In this document: positions 9,211 to 19,455 of the stretch, one piece after another
Numbering within the stretch: position 1 is the stretch's first letter
How the letters are laid out: each line of letters opens with the position of its first letter
NCBI GenBank assembly: GCA_963758365.1
Contig: CAVWVB010000001.1
Coordinates: forward strand, 2,666,001 to 2,730,000
DNA: 64,000 nt
From: Dokdonella_A sp963758365
Lineage (GTDB): Bacteria > Pseudomonadota > Gammaproteobacteria > Xanthomonadales > Rhodanobacteraceae
Direction of reading: 5' to 3'
Program-made: the position numbers and the translations under genes
The notes under the pieces: generated by a model
Database searches by the model: none
The model's input: only the letters and a program-made list of their open reading frames with translations
Told to the model about the DNA's origin: nothing

Positions 9211-9606
9211 TCAGTCTCGCGACAGGTGCGCGATCGCGGCTTCGCTCTGTTCGCGCCGCCTGTCGTCGAATGCGCTCACGTCGACGCGCTCGATCGTCAC
9301 CGTATCGAGACAGCGCACGTTGACGTCGACACCGTCCGGATTCGAGCGCGGGATGTAGAAGCTCTTGATGCCGCAATGACCACAGAAGCGATGCTTCGCG
9401 GCACCGGTGTTGAACGTGTATTCGCGCAGCACGTCGGCCCCGTCGAGCAGGCGGAAGCGCGCGGCCGGCACGATCAGGTGCAGGAATCCGCTCATCCGGC
9501 AGATCGAACAGTTGCAGTCGAGCGCGGCGATCACCGCGGGCGCGTCGACTTCGAAGCGCACACGACCGCAGTGACAGCCGCCGCGATGGGTGCGCAGCCC
9601 GCTCAT
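9211..9606 (-). CDS. GFA / CENP-V-type zinc-binding protein
   Basis: 131 residues. The beta-tent fold family shared by glutathione-dependent formaldehyde-activating enzyme (Gfa) and CENP-V is shown by GGCHCGRVRFEV at residues 9-20, CNCSICRMSG at about 31-40, and CGHCG at about 75-79. All of the cysteine zinc ligands are present. Many members are only generically annotated, and real formaldehyde activity is doubtful for most. The ATG overlaps the stop of the hemolysin-III-like gene by four bases (ATGA), so it is probably its second cistron. Confidence 0.82.
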   Translation of the reverse strand: MSGLRTHRGGCHCGRVRFEVDAPAVIAALDCNCSICRMSGFLHLIVPAARFRLLDGADVLREYTFNTGAAKHRFCGHCGIKSFYIPRSNPDGVDVNVRCLDTVTIERVDVSAFDDRRREQSEAAIAHLSRD

Positions 9607-10265
9607 GCGCTCGGCAACACGTAGAACAGCACCGCGAAGAACTGCAGCACGCTGCCGACGAGCACGAAGGCGTGCCACAGCGCATGGTTGTACGGCAGGC
9701 GTTTCCACAGATAGAACGGCACACCGAGCGTGTACGCGACACCGCCACCGAACAGCAGCCACAGGCCACCCGCATCGAGGCTCGCGACCAGCGGCCTGAT
9801 TGCGACCAGGCCGACCCAGCCCATCGCGACATACAGCACCGCCATCAGCAAGCGACTGCGCTGATGGCGCAGTTCCAGCGCGATCCCGGCGACCGCGAGC
9901 GTCCAGATGACCCCGAACAGCGACCAGCCCCATGGACCGTGCAGGCTGATCAGCGCAAACGGCGTGTAGGTGCCCGCGATCAGCAGGAAGATCGCCGCAT
10001 GATCGAGCAGGCGCAGTACCGGCTTCGCGCCCGCATGCGGGATAACGTGGTACAGCGTGGACGCGGTGTAGAGCAGGATCAGGGTCGCGCCATAGACGCA
10101 GACGCTGATCAGGTGTCGCGCATCGCCGCCGCGCGCGGCAACCGCGACGAGCAGCGCGAGACCGACGATGCTGAGCACGATGCCGAGGCCGTGGATCAGG
10201 CTCGAGGCGATTTCCTCGCCGGCGCTGTAGGGAGCGGTCGGCAGGCGGGCAGTCGAAGACGTCAT
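9603..10265 (-). CDS. Hemolysin III (TrhA/YqfA) family membrane protein
   Basis: 220 residues with seven predicted membrane helices. Family motifs are EEIASSLIHGLG near residue 16, STLYHVIPH with a conserved His at about 70, RLLDHAAIFLLIAGTYTPF at about 85, and YNHALWHAFVLVGS near the end. The family belongs to the PAQR/CREST superfamily with a His/Asp metal site inside the bilayer. Bacterial members are linked to membrane-energy homeostasis, and the haemolysin name is historical. GGAGAT upstream supports ATG 10265 over a longer reading to 10466 with an unlikely Cys/Arg-rich N-terminus. Confidence 0.85.
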   Translation of the reverse strand: MTSSTARLPTAPYSAGEEIASSLIHGLGIVLSIVGLALLVAVAARGGDARHLISVCVYGATLILLYTASTLYHVIPHAGAKPVLRLLDHAAIFLLIAGTYTPFALISLHGPWGWSLFGVIWTLAVAGIALELRHQRSRLLMAVLYVAMGWVGLVAIRPLVASLDAGGLWLLFGGGVAYTLGVPFYLWKRLPYNHALWHAFVLVGSVLQFFAVLFYVLPSA

Positions 10266-10618
10266 CGCGATCTCCGCGGCGGCACCGCATGATGCGCCGC
10301 AACATGGGCACCGTACCTGATTGCCCGCGCCGCGCCAAGCGGCTGCCGACAGGGTGCCGACCCGCGCCGTGGCGGACCGGGAGCACGCGCAGTGCGACGC
10401 CCTGCTGCAGCGCCGGGCCGGTGGTGCGAGCAAGCCCGCGCGACGTAAGCTAGCGACCGCAACCACTTCGAAAGTGCCTCGCCGGTCCCGCCGCGCGGGA
10501 CGCGCCCCGTCGGCCCATGGGAGTTATGGGCTTACGGCGGTGCCCGCAGCGGGTCCACGTCGCGACCCGCTTCCCAAGTGAACACGGCAGATCATTGAAC
10601 TTCTCGCGGAGCAGCGTC
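10266..10618. promoter_or_regulatory. Divergent intergenic region with a short hairpin
   Basis: 353 bases between the hemolysin-III-like gene (minus) and the UspA gene (plus). An inverted repeat GCCCAT / ATGGGC lies at 10513-10518 and 10526-10531 with a seven-base loop. It could be an operator or a leader hairpin for the UspA gene. No -35/-10 pair, small ORF or known RNA family is recognisable. Confidence 0.3.
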
Positions 10619-11452
10619 ATGGCAAGCGTGCCCAAACGCGACGTGCTGATTCACCTGCGACGCGCCGACGCGCCGACACCGGCCGGGGCGGTCGGACTCA
10701 GCCTCGCGCGACGACTGGACGCATGGGCGACCGGCCTGCACGTGGTACCGATTGCGACCACGCCGATCGCCTCGCCGGAAGCCGTCGCGCTCTACGCGAA
10801 CGCCTCCGATGCGAGTTATCGCGAGGCGCTGCTCTGCGAACCGCAATGGCGCGCCCAGCTCGACGCGCAAGGCGTGCAGGGGGAATGGCAGGTTGCCCAG
10901 GGCGATGCGGTCGAGTCCCTGTGCCACGCCTCGCGCTGGTCCGATCTGGTCGTGGTCGAACGCCCGCAGCTCAATCCCGACGCACCGACCGGCTGGGGCC
11001 TGGTATCGCGAACGATCTTCGGCGCATCGGCACCCGTGATCGTGGTGCCGGAAACCGCGCCGTGCAAGACGGTCGGCACGCATGTCGCGATCGCCTGGAA
11101 CCGCAGCCGCGGCGCGACCCTCGCGATACGCGGCGCATTGCCCCTGCTCGCACGCGCCGAACGCGTGACCGTACTCGAGGGTGATCCCGGCGAGAACCCG
11201 TTCGGCCTGCGCTGGGTGCCGAAGCTGGATCTGCGTGCGTGGCTCGAGCGGCGCGGCATCGATGCGGCGTTCCACGCGCTCGATTCCACAAGGGAGCCGG
11301 GCGCCGAGCTGCTCGATGCGGCACGTCGGCTCGATGCCGACCTGATCGTGATGGGTGCGTGGGGGCACTCGCGCATCACCGAACTCGTGCTCGGCGGCAC
11401 CACGCGGCACCTGTTCCAGAACAGCGACCTGCCGCTGCTGGTCGCGCATTGA
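10619..11452 (+). CDS. Universal stress protein, tandem UspA domains
   Basis: 277 residues with two Usp folds. The first (about 1-145) begins RDVLIHLRRADAP and includes DLVVVERP. The second (about 150-277) ends with LDADLIVMGAWGHSRITELV followed by GGTTRHLF, matching the G-x2-G-x9-G-S/T ATP-binding signature. The N-terminal domain lacks that glycine pattern, so only the C-terminal domain looks able to bind ATP. Tandem Usp proteins act in stress and energy-limitation responses. GGAG precedes ATG 10619. The GNAT gene starts seven bases downstream and is probably cotranscribed. Confidence 0.87.
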   Translation: MASVPKRDVLIHLRRADAPTPAGAVGLSLARRLDAWATGLHVVPIATTPIASPEAVALYANASDASYREALLCEPQWRAQLDAQGVQGEWQVAQGDAVESLCHASRWSDLVVVERPQLNPDAPTGWGLVSRTIFGASAPVIVVPETAPCKTVGTHVAIAWNRSRGATLAIRGALPLLARAERVTVLEGDPGENPFGLRWVPKLDLRAWLERRGIDAAFHALDSTREPGAELLDAARRLDADLIVMGAWGHSRITELVLGGTTRHLFQNSDLPLLVAH

Positions 11453-11458
11453 TCGGCC

Positions 11459-12019
11459 ATGGACGCGATTCCCGCGATACCGGTGCTCACGGGTTCGCGC
11501 GTTCGCCTGCGCGCACTTTCCGCCACCGACGCCGACGAGCTGTTCGCGCTGCATTCGGACCAGCGCGTGATGCGCTACTGGAGTTTCCCCGCCTGGACCG
11601 CGCGTGACCAAGCCGTCGCGCAGATCGCGCGTTACGCGCGCGAACGCGAAAGCGCCGAATTCTATTCCTGGGCCGCGACCCCGATCGATTCCGATCGGCT
11701 GATCGGCACCTGTTCGCTGCACGACCTGCAGCGCGAGCACGCGCGCTGCGCGATCGGCTATGCACTGCACCCCGCATACCAGGGCCGCGGCCTGGCCCGC
11801 GAGATGCTCGCACTTGCGCTCGGCTTCGCGTTCGACGTGCTCGACATCAACCGCGTCGAAGCCGATATCGATCCGTTGAACCTGGCCTCCTGCCGGCTCG
11901 TCGAGCGCGTGGGCTTCCAGCGCGAGGGCTATCTGCGCGAACGCTGGCGCGTCGGCGGCGGCGTGCAGGACACCGCGTTCTACGGTTTGTTGCGCGGCGA
12001 TTACCGCGCCGGCGCTTGA
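11459..12019 (+). CDS. GNAT N-acetyltransferase, RimJ/RimL-like
   Basis: 186 residues of the GNAT fold. An N-terminal beta strand with SRVRLRALSATDADELFAL is followed by the acetyl-CoA pyrophosphate-binding motif A, AIGYALHPAYQGRGLAREM, at about residues 98-116 (Q-x-x-G-x-G/A pattern). Then come DINRVEADIDPLNLASCRL and VERVGFQREGYLRERW, typical of the RimJ/RimL branch that acetylates protein N-termini or small amines. The substrate is unknown. It starts seven bases after the UspA stop, so a two-gene unit is likely. Confidence 0.85.
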   Translation: MDAIPAIPVLTGSRVRLRALSATDADELFALHSDQRVMRYWSFPAWTARDQAVAQIARYARERESAEFYSWAATPIDSDRLIGTCSLHDLQREHARCAIGYALHPAYQGRGLAREMLALALGFAFDVLDINRVEADIDPLNLASCRLVERVGFQREGYLRERWRVGGGVQDTAFYGLLRGDYRAGA

Positions 12020-12197
12020 GTCCGTACCGCCGATCGCGTGCGATGGCCGCCGCGCCCGCGGCCCTGCTGCGACGGCACACCCTGCAAATTCGTCAGGCCA
12101 TTTCTCCACGCGAGCGTCGGGGTCGGGGTGGTGTCCGGCGACAGCTTCGCGACCATGCGATCGAACGCGCTCGCGGCGGGATGCCGGGATCGTCCGG

Positions 12198-13211
12198 CTA
12201 CTTCGCGTTCGCGAATGCGAGCGTCATGTCGAGCATGCGGTTGGAGAAACCCCACTCGTTGTCGTACCAGGCGAGGACCTTGACCAGGGTGCCCTGCATC
12301 ACGCGGGTCTGGGTCGCGTCGTAAACCGAACTGCGCGGATCGTTGTTGAAATCGATCGAGACCAGCGGCTGGGTATTGATGCCGACGATGCCCTTGAGTT
12401 CGCCCTCGCTCGCGGCCTTGACCGCGGCATCGATCTCGTCCTTGCTGGTCGCGCGCCTGGCGACGAACGACAGGTCGACGACCGAAACGTTGATGGTCGG
12501 CACGCGCATCGAGAACCCGTCGAGCTTGCCGGCCAGTTCCGGCAGCACGAGCCCGATCGCGGCTGCCGCGCCGGTCTTGGTCGGAATCTGCGACATCGTC
12601 GCCGATCGCGCGCGACGCAGATCCTTGTGGAACACGTCGGTCAGCACCTGGTCGTTGGTGTAGGCATGAATCGTCGTCATCAGGCCGTGCTCGATGCCGA
12701 TCGCCTCGTGCAGGACCTTGGCCAGCGGCGCGAGGCAGTTGGTCGTGCACGACGCATTCGAGATGACCTGGTGACTCGCCTTGAGCTGATCGTGGTTGAC
12801 TCCGTAGACAAACGTCCCGTCCACGTCCTTGTCGCCCGGCGCGGAGATGATCACCTTGTTCGCACCGGCCGCGATATGCGCGCCGGCCTTGGCCTTGCTC
12901 GTGAAGAATCCGGTCGACTCGAGCACGATGTCGACGCCGAGTTCCTTCCACGGCAGCTTCGCAGGATCGCGCTCGGCGCAGACCTTGATGCGGTCGCCGT
13001 TGACGATCAGGTCGCCGCCGTCGACGCCGACCTCGCCCGGAAAGCGTCCGTGTGCGGTGTCGTAACGGGTCAGGTGCGCATTGGTCTCGGCGTCGCCGAG
13101 ATCGTTGACCGCGACGATGCGGATGGCGCCCTTGCGCTCGCCCTCGTAGAGCGCGCGCAACACGTTGCGGCCGATGCGGCCATAGCCATTGATCGCGACG
13201 TTGACAGCCAT
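12198..13211 (-). CDS. gapA: Glyceraldehyde-3-phosphate dehydrogenase, type I
   Basis: 337 residues, the normal length. The NAD-binding motif NGYGRIGRN is at residues 8-16, the catalytic Cys155 lies in ISNASCTTNCLAP, the base His182 in TTIHAYTNDQ, and the C-terminal WYDNEWGFSNRMLD is intact. It oxidises glyceraldehyde-3-phosphate to 1,3-bisphosphoglycerate in glycolysis and reverses this in gluconeogenesis. The gene is monocistronic, with no pgk or tkt neighbours. GGAGCTG upstream supports the start. The 178 bases downstream to the GNAT gene (12020-12197) hold nothing recognisable. Confidence 0.95.
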   Translation of the reverse strand: MAVNVAINGYGRIGRNVLRALYEGERKGAIRIVAVNDLGDAETNAHLTRYDTAHGRFPGEVGVDGGDLIVNGDRIKVCAERDPAKLPWKELGVDIVLESTGFFTSKAKAGAHIAAGANKVIISAPGDKDVDGTFVYGVNHDQLKASHQVISNASCTTNCLAPLAKVLHEAIGIEHGLMTTIHAYTNDQVLTDVFHKDLRRARSATMSQIPTKTGAAAAIGLVLPELAGKLDGFSMRVPTINVSVVDLSFVARRATSKDEIDAAVKAASEGELKGIVGINTQPLVSIDFNNDPRSSVYDATQTRVMQGTLVKVLAWYDNEWGFSNRMLDMTLAFANAK

Positions 13212-13680
13212 CGGACAGCTCCTTCGGGTTGGACTAATGCGAGGCCGCGCATTCTAGCGGCCCCGCGTGTCGCGCGCACGGAGCCATTGTGACAGTACCA
13301 ATCCGCCTCACGACGGGCTTGCGCTTTTCGGCGCCGCACACGTCGATCGACTCGCGCATCGCGCGCCGCAATACCGGTGTCATTGCCGGCGGCCGCGGCG
13401 TTGCATGGGCATGGACGAGATACGCAGCCGCACCAGTCCATGCATGCGACGGCGCTGCCGTCCTGCAGCGCCGGTTCGAATCGCGATCTTCCGACCGCGG
13501 CGAGTATGGCCAACGCCGAGCATGCACAGCGTATCGGCGACCGCGTGAGCGCGATGCCTGCGCGCCTGTGGCCACGACATGCATTCCCCGCGACCATGCT
13601 GCAAGCGGTCTCGCGCCAAGGGACGAGGCGACGCGATGCGCGGGGCAATTCGGTTTAAGATTGATTTGGATCGGGACTGG
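13212..13680. promoter_or_regulatory. Long divergent intergenic region gapA / MBL hydrolase
   Basis: 469 bases, the longest gene-free stretch in the window. It must contain the gapA promoter (minus) and that of the MBL gene (plus). The right end is relatively AT-rich (GGTTTAAGATTGATTTGGATC, 13652-13672), a plausible core-promoter zone for the MBL gene. I find no stable ORF with GC-rich third positions, no repeat and no known RNA element. Confidence 0.3.
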
Positions 13681-14565
<885 letters not shown>

Positions 14566-14640
14566 AACCTGCGCGAATCGCGCGGGAACCGTCGCAGCGG
14601 AATCATGACGTACGCCGCGCGCGCTCCTCGTGCGCGGCGC

Positions 14641-14646
14641 GATAAT
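14641..14646 (+). promoter_or_regulatory. Candidate -10 element before the ECF sigma gene
   Basis: GATAAT lies 27 bases before the ATG of the sigma-factor gene. No -35 hexamer is visible at 17 bases. AGGA just before the ATG serves as ribosome-binding site. Confidence 0.3.
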
Positions 14647-14673
14647 GAACGCGTCGCAGCGCAGGACGCACCG

Positions 14674-15246
14674 ATGGCCGAATCCGGCGTCATCACCCAT
14701 CTGCTGGCTGCCGCACGCAGCGGCGACGCGGACGCAGCCGATCGCCTCGCCGCGCTGATCTACGGCGAGTTGCGCGTACTCGCCCGCCGCTGCCTGCGCG
14801 ACCGCGGCGCTGCGAACACGCTGTCCACGACCGCGCTCGTGCACGAAGCCTATCTGCGCATCGGCGGTGCAGGCGATGCGGAGTTCGCCGATCGTACGCA
14901 TTTCTTCGCGTATGCGGCGCAGGCGATGCGGCGCATTCTTGTGGATCACGCGCGGCGCGCACAGGCCGACAAGCGCGGCGGGCGCGCCGTGCACGTCGGC
15001 ATCGACGAAGTCGCATTGCCGCTCGCGGTGCCGCCCGAACAGGTCGTAGCGCTCGACCAGGTCCTGACCCGCCTGCAGGAGCTGGACGCACGACTCGCAA
15101 GAATCGTCGAGATGCGCGTGTTCGGCGGGCTCGACGTGAACGAAGTCGCCGCAGTGCTCGAACTGTCGGAACGCACGGTCAAGCGTGACTGGCGCAAGGC
15201 GCGCGCGCTGCTCGGCGCGTGGCTTGCCGAGCCCGCACCGGGCTGA
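14674..15246 (+). CDS. ECF-subfamily RNA polymerase sigma factor
   Basis: 190 residues. Region 2 includes LSTTALVHEAYLRI (about 50-63) and RTHFFAYAAQAMRRILVDHARR (positions about 74-95; only the family-typical core is quoted). Region 4 contains IVEMRVFGGLDVNEVAAVL and a helix-turn-helix SERTVKRDWRKARALL. This is the ECF type (often named Sig-70_X6/TIGR02999) frequently encoded beside Ser/Thr kinases. There is no anti-sigma gene. The kinase gene starts five bases after the stop, so phosphorylation-linked control of this sigma is likely (inference). Confidence 0.87.
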   Translation: MAESGVITHLLAAARSGDADAADRLAALIYGELRVLARRCLRDRGAANTLSTTALVHEAYLRIGGAGDAEFADRTHFFAYAAQAMRRILVDHARRAQADKRGGRAVHVGIDEVALPLAVPPEQVVALDQVLTRLQELDARLARIVEMRVFGGLDVNEVAAVLELSERTVKRDWRKARALLGAWLAEPAPG

Positions 15247-15251
15247 ATCCG

Positions 15252-17951
15252 ATGGATGCGCAACGCTATCGGCGCCTTGCCGGACTGCTCGACGCAGCCC
15301 TGGAATTGGCGCCGCACGAACGTGCGCGCCTGCTCGAGCGCGTCGCGCGCGAGGAACCCGACCTGCATCGCGATCTCGCGGCCGCGCTGGATGCCGACGC
15401 AAGTGCACAGCCGGCCCTCGACGATCGCCTGGTCACGTCGCCCGGGAACGACCGCGGTCTGCCCGCCGCTGGCACGTGCATCGGTCCGTATCGGTTGCGC
15501 GAGCGCCTCGGCCGCGGCGGCATGGGCGAGGTCTGGCTCGCCGAGCGTGTCGATGGCCAGTTTGCGCAGACCGTCGCGCTCAAGCTGATCCGTCCGGGCT
15601 TCGACAGCGCGGCCGTGCGCGCGCGATTCCGCCGCGAACGTCAGATCCTTGCAAGCCTCGCGCATCCGCATATCGCACATCTGCTCGATGGCGGACTCAC
15701 CGAGACCGGCCAGCCCTGGTTCGCACTCGAATACATCGAGGGCGAACCGCTCACGACGCATGCGGCGCGGCTGCCTCTGGGCGCGCGTCTGCGCCTGTTC
15801 GTCAGCGTCTGTCGCGCGGTCCAATTCGCACACGCGCGGCTGGTGATCCATCGCGACCTCAAGCCGGGCAACCTGCTGGTCGGCGCGGACGGAGCACCCA
15901 AGCTCCTCGATTTCGGCATCGCGACGGTACTTGCGGGAGACGACGACACGACGACGACGCTGACCCGTCTCACCGGCACTGCGGCGACGCCGGAATACGC
16001 GGCACCCGAGCAACTCGCGGGGCAGCCGGCGACCACCGCAACCGACGTCCATGCGCTCGGCCTTATCCTCTTCGAACTGCTCAGCGGCAGCCGCGCCGCT
16101 CGGCATCCCGATGCACCGGCGCGGCCTTCGGCCGCCGTGCCGGAGCGCCGCCGGCGCCGCGCACTGCGCGGCGATCTCGACACGATCGTGCAACGTGCCG
16201 TTGCCGCGGAGCCGGAGCGCCGCTATGCATCGGTCGAAGCACTGGCCGACGACATCGAACGCCATCTTGGCGGATTGCCGGTGCGTGCGCGGCCGGACAG
16301 CCGCGGTTACCGTGCGGTCAAGTTCGCACGGCGGCACTGGGCCGGACTCGGCGCCACCGTCGTGCTCATGCTCAGCCTGTGTGCCGGACTCGCCGGAACC
16401 GCATGGCAGGCGCAACGCGCGCAACGCCAGACCACGCGCGCGGAAGCAGTCAAGACGTTTCTCGTCGATCTGTTCTCGAGCAACGATCCGGATGCCGAGA
16501 GCCAGCACGATCTCAGCGCGCGCGAGCTGCTCGATCGCGGCCTTGAACGCATCAACGCGTCTCTGCGCGAGCAGCCGTCGACGCGCGCCGATCTCCTGCA
16601 CACCCTGGCACGCGTCGCAAGCAGCCTCGGCCTCCACGACAAGGGGCTCGCGCTGGTCGAGCAGGCGATCGCGATCCGGCGCACGACGCTCGACGCCGAC
16701 GATCCAGAATTGATCGAAAGCCTCGCCTTGCGCGCATCGATCCTGAGCGAGCTGCGCGAATACGATGCGGCGATCAGCCAGCTCGTGCAGGCCTGCGCCC
16801 TGACCGCCCGGCGCTTCGGCGATGCGTCAGATGCGCTCGCCACCTGTCGGCGCCGGCTTGGCAATACGCTCGATCTCGACGGCCGCTACGACGAGGCTGC
16901 ACCGATGCTCGAAGCCGCGCTGGGCTATCTGCGCGCGCATGCCGATGCGGCGCCGCTCGAACTGGCCGCGACGCTGGACGATCTGGCCTCGTTGCGACAC
17001 AGCCAGGGGCGCTTCGCGGACGCCGAACCGCTCGCGCGGGAGGCCGTGTCGCGATATCGCGGCATCGCATTGCCGCGCGCACTGGGCGGTCTTGCCAACG
17101 CGCTCGTGACCTTGACCTACGTGCTGCGCGACCAGGGCAATCTCGCGGCGGCCGAAGCCTGCATACGCGAGGCGATCGCGATCGATAGCGCGCGCCTGCC
17201 GCCGGACCACCCGCTGACCCTGATCGCTCGCGGCGAACTCGCCAATGTACTCTCGTTGCAGACCCGCTTCGATGCCGCCCGCGACGAGTACCTGCATCTG
17301 CTCGTGGCGTACCGTTCCGCTGCCGCTCCGGACCGGATGTCGATCGCCGCGACCCTGAACAGCCTCGGTGCCCAGGAGCGCGATCAGCAGCATTACCCGG
17401 CGGCGGCCGCCTATTTTCGCGAGGCCATCGATACCTACGTCGAACAGGTCGGCACCGATCATCCCTATGCCGCGATAGCGCGCGCGAGTCTGGCCCGCGT
17501 GCTGATCCGGCAGCGGCAGCCCGACCAGGCGTCGCACCTGCTCGCAGCCGCACTGGCGGCATACCGCGGTGCATCGATGCTGTCCAGTCCGGTCGCCGGC
17601 GTGGCCTTGCTCGGCATGGCCGAACTCGAACTCGCACGCGATCAACCGGCGGCTGCCGCCGACTGGGCCGAGCGCACGCTGGCTCTGTGGCGGCCCGCGT
17701 TTGGTGCCCGCGACTGGCGCGTCGGACGCGCCGAACTCGTGCTCGGCGAGGCGCTGATCGCGAGCGGAGACAGGGACGCGGCACGCGACCATCTGGGTGC
17801 TGCGGTGACCGCTCTCGAAACCCAGGGCTACGATCGCGAGGCGCAGACCGCGCATGCGCGCGTGCTGCTCGCGCAGCTTGCGCGCATCGAGAGGGCCGCA
17901 ACGGCCACCCTGCCGCGGCTGCAGGCCGGCGATCGCGATCCGGCCAGGTAG
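15252..17951 (+). CDS. Membrane-anchored Ser/Thr protein kinase with C-terminal TPR domain
   Basis: 899 residues. A short N-terminal helical region is followed by a Hanks-type kinase at about 78-340: glycine loop LGRGGMGEVWLAE (86-98), Lys111 in VALKLI, HRDLKPGN (200-207), DFGIAT (220-225), and APEQ (251-254). All catalytic residues are present. A transmembrane helix at about 363-385 leads into a large tail (about 395-899) of tetratricopeptide-like repeats, which on a single-pass topology would be periplasmic. It probably senses an external signal or partner through the TPRs and acts with the adjacent ECF sigma factor. The targets are unknown. Confidence 0.9.
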   Translation: MDAQRYRRLAGLLDAALELAPHERARLLERVAREEPDLHRDLAAALDADASAQPALDDRLVTSPGNDRGLPAAGTCIGPYRLRERLGRGGMGEVWLAERVDGQFAQTVALKLIRPGFDSAAVRARFRRERQILASLAHPHIAHLLDGGLTETGQPWFALEYIEGEPLTTHAARLPLGARLRLFVSVCRAVQFAHARLVIHRDLKPGNLLVGADGAPKLLDFGIATVLAGDDDTTTTLTRLTGTAATPEYAAPEQLAGQPATTATDVHALGLILFELLSGSRAARHPDAPARPSAAVPERRRRRALRGDLDTIVQRAVAAEPERRYASVEALADDIERHLGGLPVRARPDSRGYRAVKFARRHWAGLGATVVLMLSLCAGLAGTAWQAQRAQRQTTRAEAVKTFLVDLFSSNDPDAESQHDLSARELLDRGLERINASLREQPSTRADLLHTLARVASSLGLHDKGLALVEQAIAIRRTTLDADDPELIESLALRASILSELREYDAAISQLVQACALTARRFGDASDALATCRRRLGNTLDLDGRYDEAAPMLEAALGYLRAHADAAPLELAATLDDLASLRHSQGRFADAEPLAREAVSRYRGIALPRALGGLANALVTLTYVLRDQGNLAAAEACIREAIAIDSARLPPDHPLTLIARGELANVLSLQTRFDAARDEYLHLLVAYRSAAAPDRMSIAATLNSLGAQERDQQHYPAAAAYFREAIDTYVEQVGTDHPYAAIARASLARVLIRQRQPDQASHLLAAALAAYRGASMLSSPVAGVALLGMAELELARDQPAAAADWAERTLALWRPAFGARDWRVGRAELVLGEALIASGDRDAARDHLGAAVTALETQGYDREAQTAHARVLLAQLARIERAATATLPRLQAGDRDPAR

Positions 17952-17961
17952 GCGCAGCGGC

Positions 17962-19287
17962 TCAGAACGGCGGCGGCTCGAAACCATCGGCGAACAGCAG
18001 ATCGATGTATTCGATCGCACCCATGTCGCAACGCGCGCCGCCGCCGTCTCCGTCCTGTGGCCGCAACAGGCCATCCTGATCCTCGCCGAGACAGGTGCCG
18101 CCGCTTCCGAACATCTGCGGGTCGCCATGATCGATCGCGGGACTGCCCGCGCGCAGGTCGTGCACCGGCGTATCGCCGTAACGCACTGCGAGCGGTTTCA
18201 GCAGCGGATCGCTGTTGGGCAGATTGCCGGTGCCGAATCCGGACAGGTTGCAGGTGCCGTCGCTGTCGAGGCTGTAGTTGTGGCTGTAGCCGTAGCTGCC
18301 ATCGAACTGGCAATCGTGGTCGGTATTCCCGGCGATGATCGTGTTGCTGAGGCTGCTGAAGTTGCTGACCGAATTGCCGCCGAACTCGTAACCGATCTGG
18401 CTGCCGGTTATGGTCACGTGGTTGAGCGTGGTGTTCGTCGCGTACGTGTACAGCGCTTTCGGCGCGTTGCCGCTGAATGTGCTGTTCTCGACCGTGAGCG
18501 GCGCGCGCAGGTTGACCGCCGCCCGCGACCCCGAGCCGTTCAGGGCCAGATTCGAGTAGATCGTGCTGTTGCTGATCTGGACGCTGGTTCCGGCCATCGG
18601 TCCACCGTCCGAATCGTCGATTGCGCTGCCCTCGACGTTGGTCACGCCGATGGCGGAGACGAGGTTGCCGTGCATTGCGCTGTCGAACACGAACAGCGAG
18701 CGCCCGGAACCGGTAAAGACCCAGATGCCCGCACCCGCGTTGGCGACATTGCCGCTGATCTCGCAGAACAGTACGTTCAGCGTGCTCAACGTGCCGTTGC
18801 CTTCGGCACGGATGCCGCCGCCGAGGTAGGTGTTCGCGTCGTTCGCGTTGCCGTTGCGGATGGCCAGGCTGAACAACGTGACCTGGCCTGCGTTCGGGCG
18901 AATGTCGAATACGCGGTCGATCCCGTCGGCATCGATGATCGCTCGCGCGCTGCTGGTCACATTCGGGGTGCCGATCGTCAGCGGGCCGGTGATGTCCAGA
19001 TCGCCGGTTGCAGCGGCGTCCTCGTTGCGACCCGCGTGATCGAGCACGATGTGCGCGCTGAACGGCACGATGATCGTATCGGCGCCGGGCAGCGCGTTCG
19101 CTTCCATGATTGCGGCGCGCAGCGTGCAGCGCTGGTCGGGCGGCGGAAACGTCGCCCAGGCACATTCGCCGTCGCCGGGGTTGATGTCGCCGAGATCGAG
19201 CGTGGTGTTGTTGACCGTGAATGTCGCGGCGTATGCGCCGGGCACGGCGACCGCGGCGAGCAGCAGCGTCAGCGGGATGCGCAACAT
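17962..19287 (-). CDS. Secreted CSLREA-type right-handed beta-helix protein
   Basis: 441 residues with a signal peptide (LTLLLAAVAVPGAYAATF, cleavage after about residue 20). CTLRAAIMEANALPGADTI resembles the CSLREA-domain motif that opens many predicted beta-helix surface proteins. Asn/Ser/Thr-rich parallel-beta repeats follow, then a choice-of-anchor-like SDPLLKPLAVRYGDTPVH and DLRAGSPAIDHGD. The protein ends DLLFADGFEPPPF; the tail LFADGFE recurs in the GH172 protein in this window. GGGAGG precedes ATG 19287; a longer start at 19335 is less likely. The function is unknown; surface adhesion or an extracellular enzyme are options. Confidence 0.8.
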   Translation of the reverse strand: MLRIPLTLLLAAVAVPGAYAATFTVNNTTLDLGDINPGDGECAWATFPPPDQRCTLRAAIMEANALPGADTIIVPFSAHIVLDHAGRNEDAAATGDLDITGPLTIGTPNVTSSARAIIDADGIDRVFDIRPNAGQVTLFSLAIRNGNANDANTYLGGGIRAEGNGTLSTLNVLFCEISGNVANAGAGIWVFTGSGRSLFVFDSAMHGNLVSAIGVTNVEGSAIDDSDGGPMAGTSVQISNSTIYSNLALNGSGSRAAVNLRAPLTVENSTFSGNAPKALYTYATNTTLNHVTITGSQIGYEFGGNSVSNFSSLSNTIIAGNTDHDCQFDGSYGYSHNYSLDSDGTCNLSGFGTGNLPNSDPLLKPLAVRYGDTPVHDLRAGSPAIDHGDPQMFGSGGTCLGEDQDGLLRPQDGDGGGARCDMGAIEYIDLLFADGFEPPPF

Positions 19288-19455
19288 GGGAGACCTCCCT
19301 GGGCATGCGATGCCCGTGTGTTCCCACCAACGCAATACTACGCCGATGCGGGCCGTCCATCGCCCGGGAATCCCGTGGCCCGCGATTCCCCCTGTCTGCG
19401 TTGGTGGAGTTCGAAGCCTGCCGCTCCGGCTTCGTTACCGACCTCGAGGCTCCCC

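Noticed and set aside
13212..13680. Hidden small gene in the gapA / MBL gap
   Set aside because: No frame in the gap has both a ribosome-binding site and sustained GC-rich third positions.
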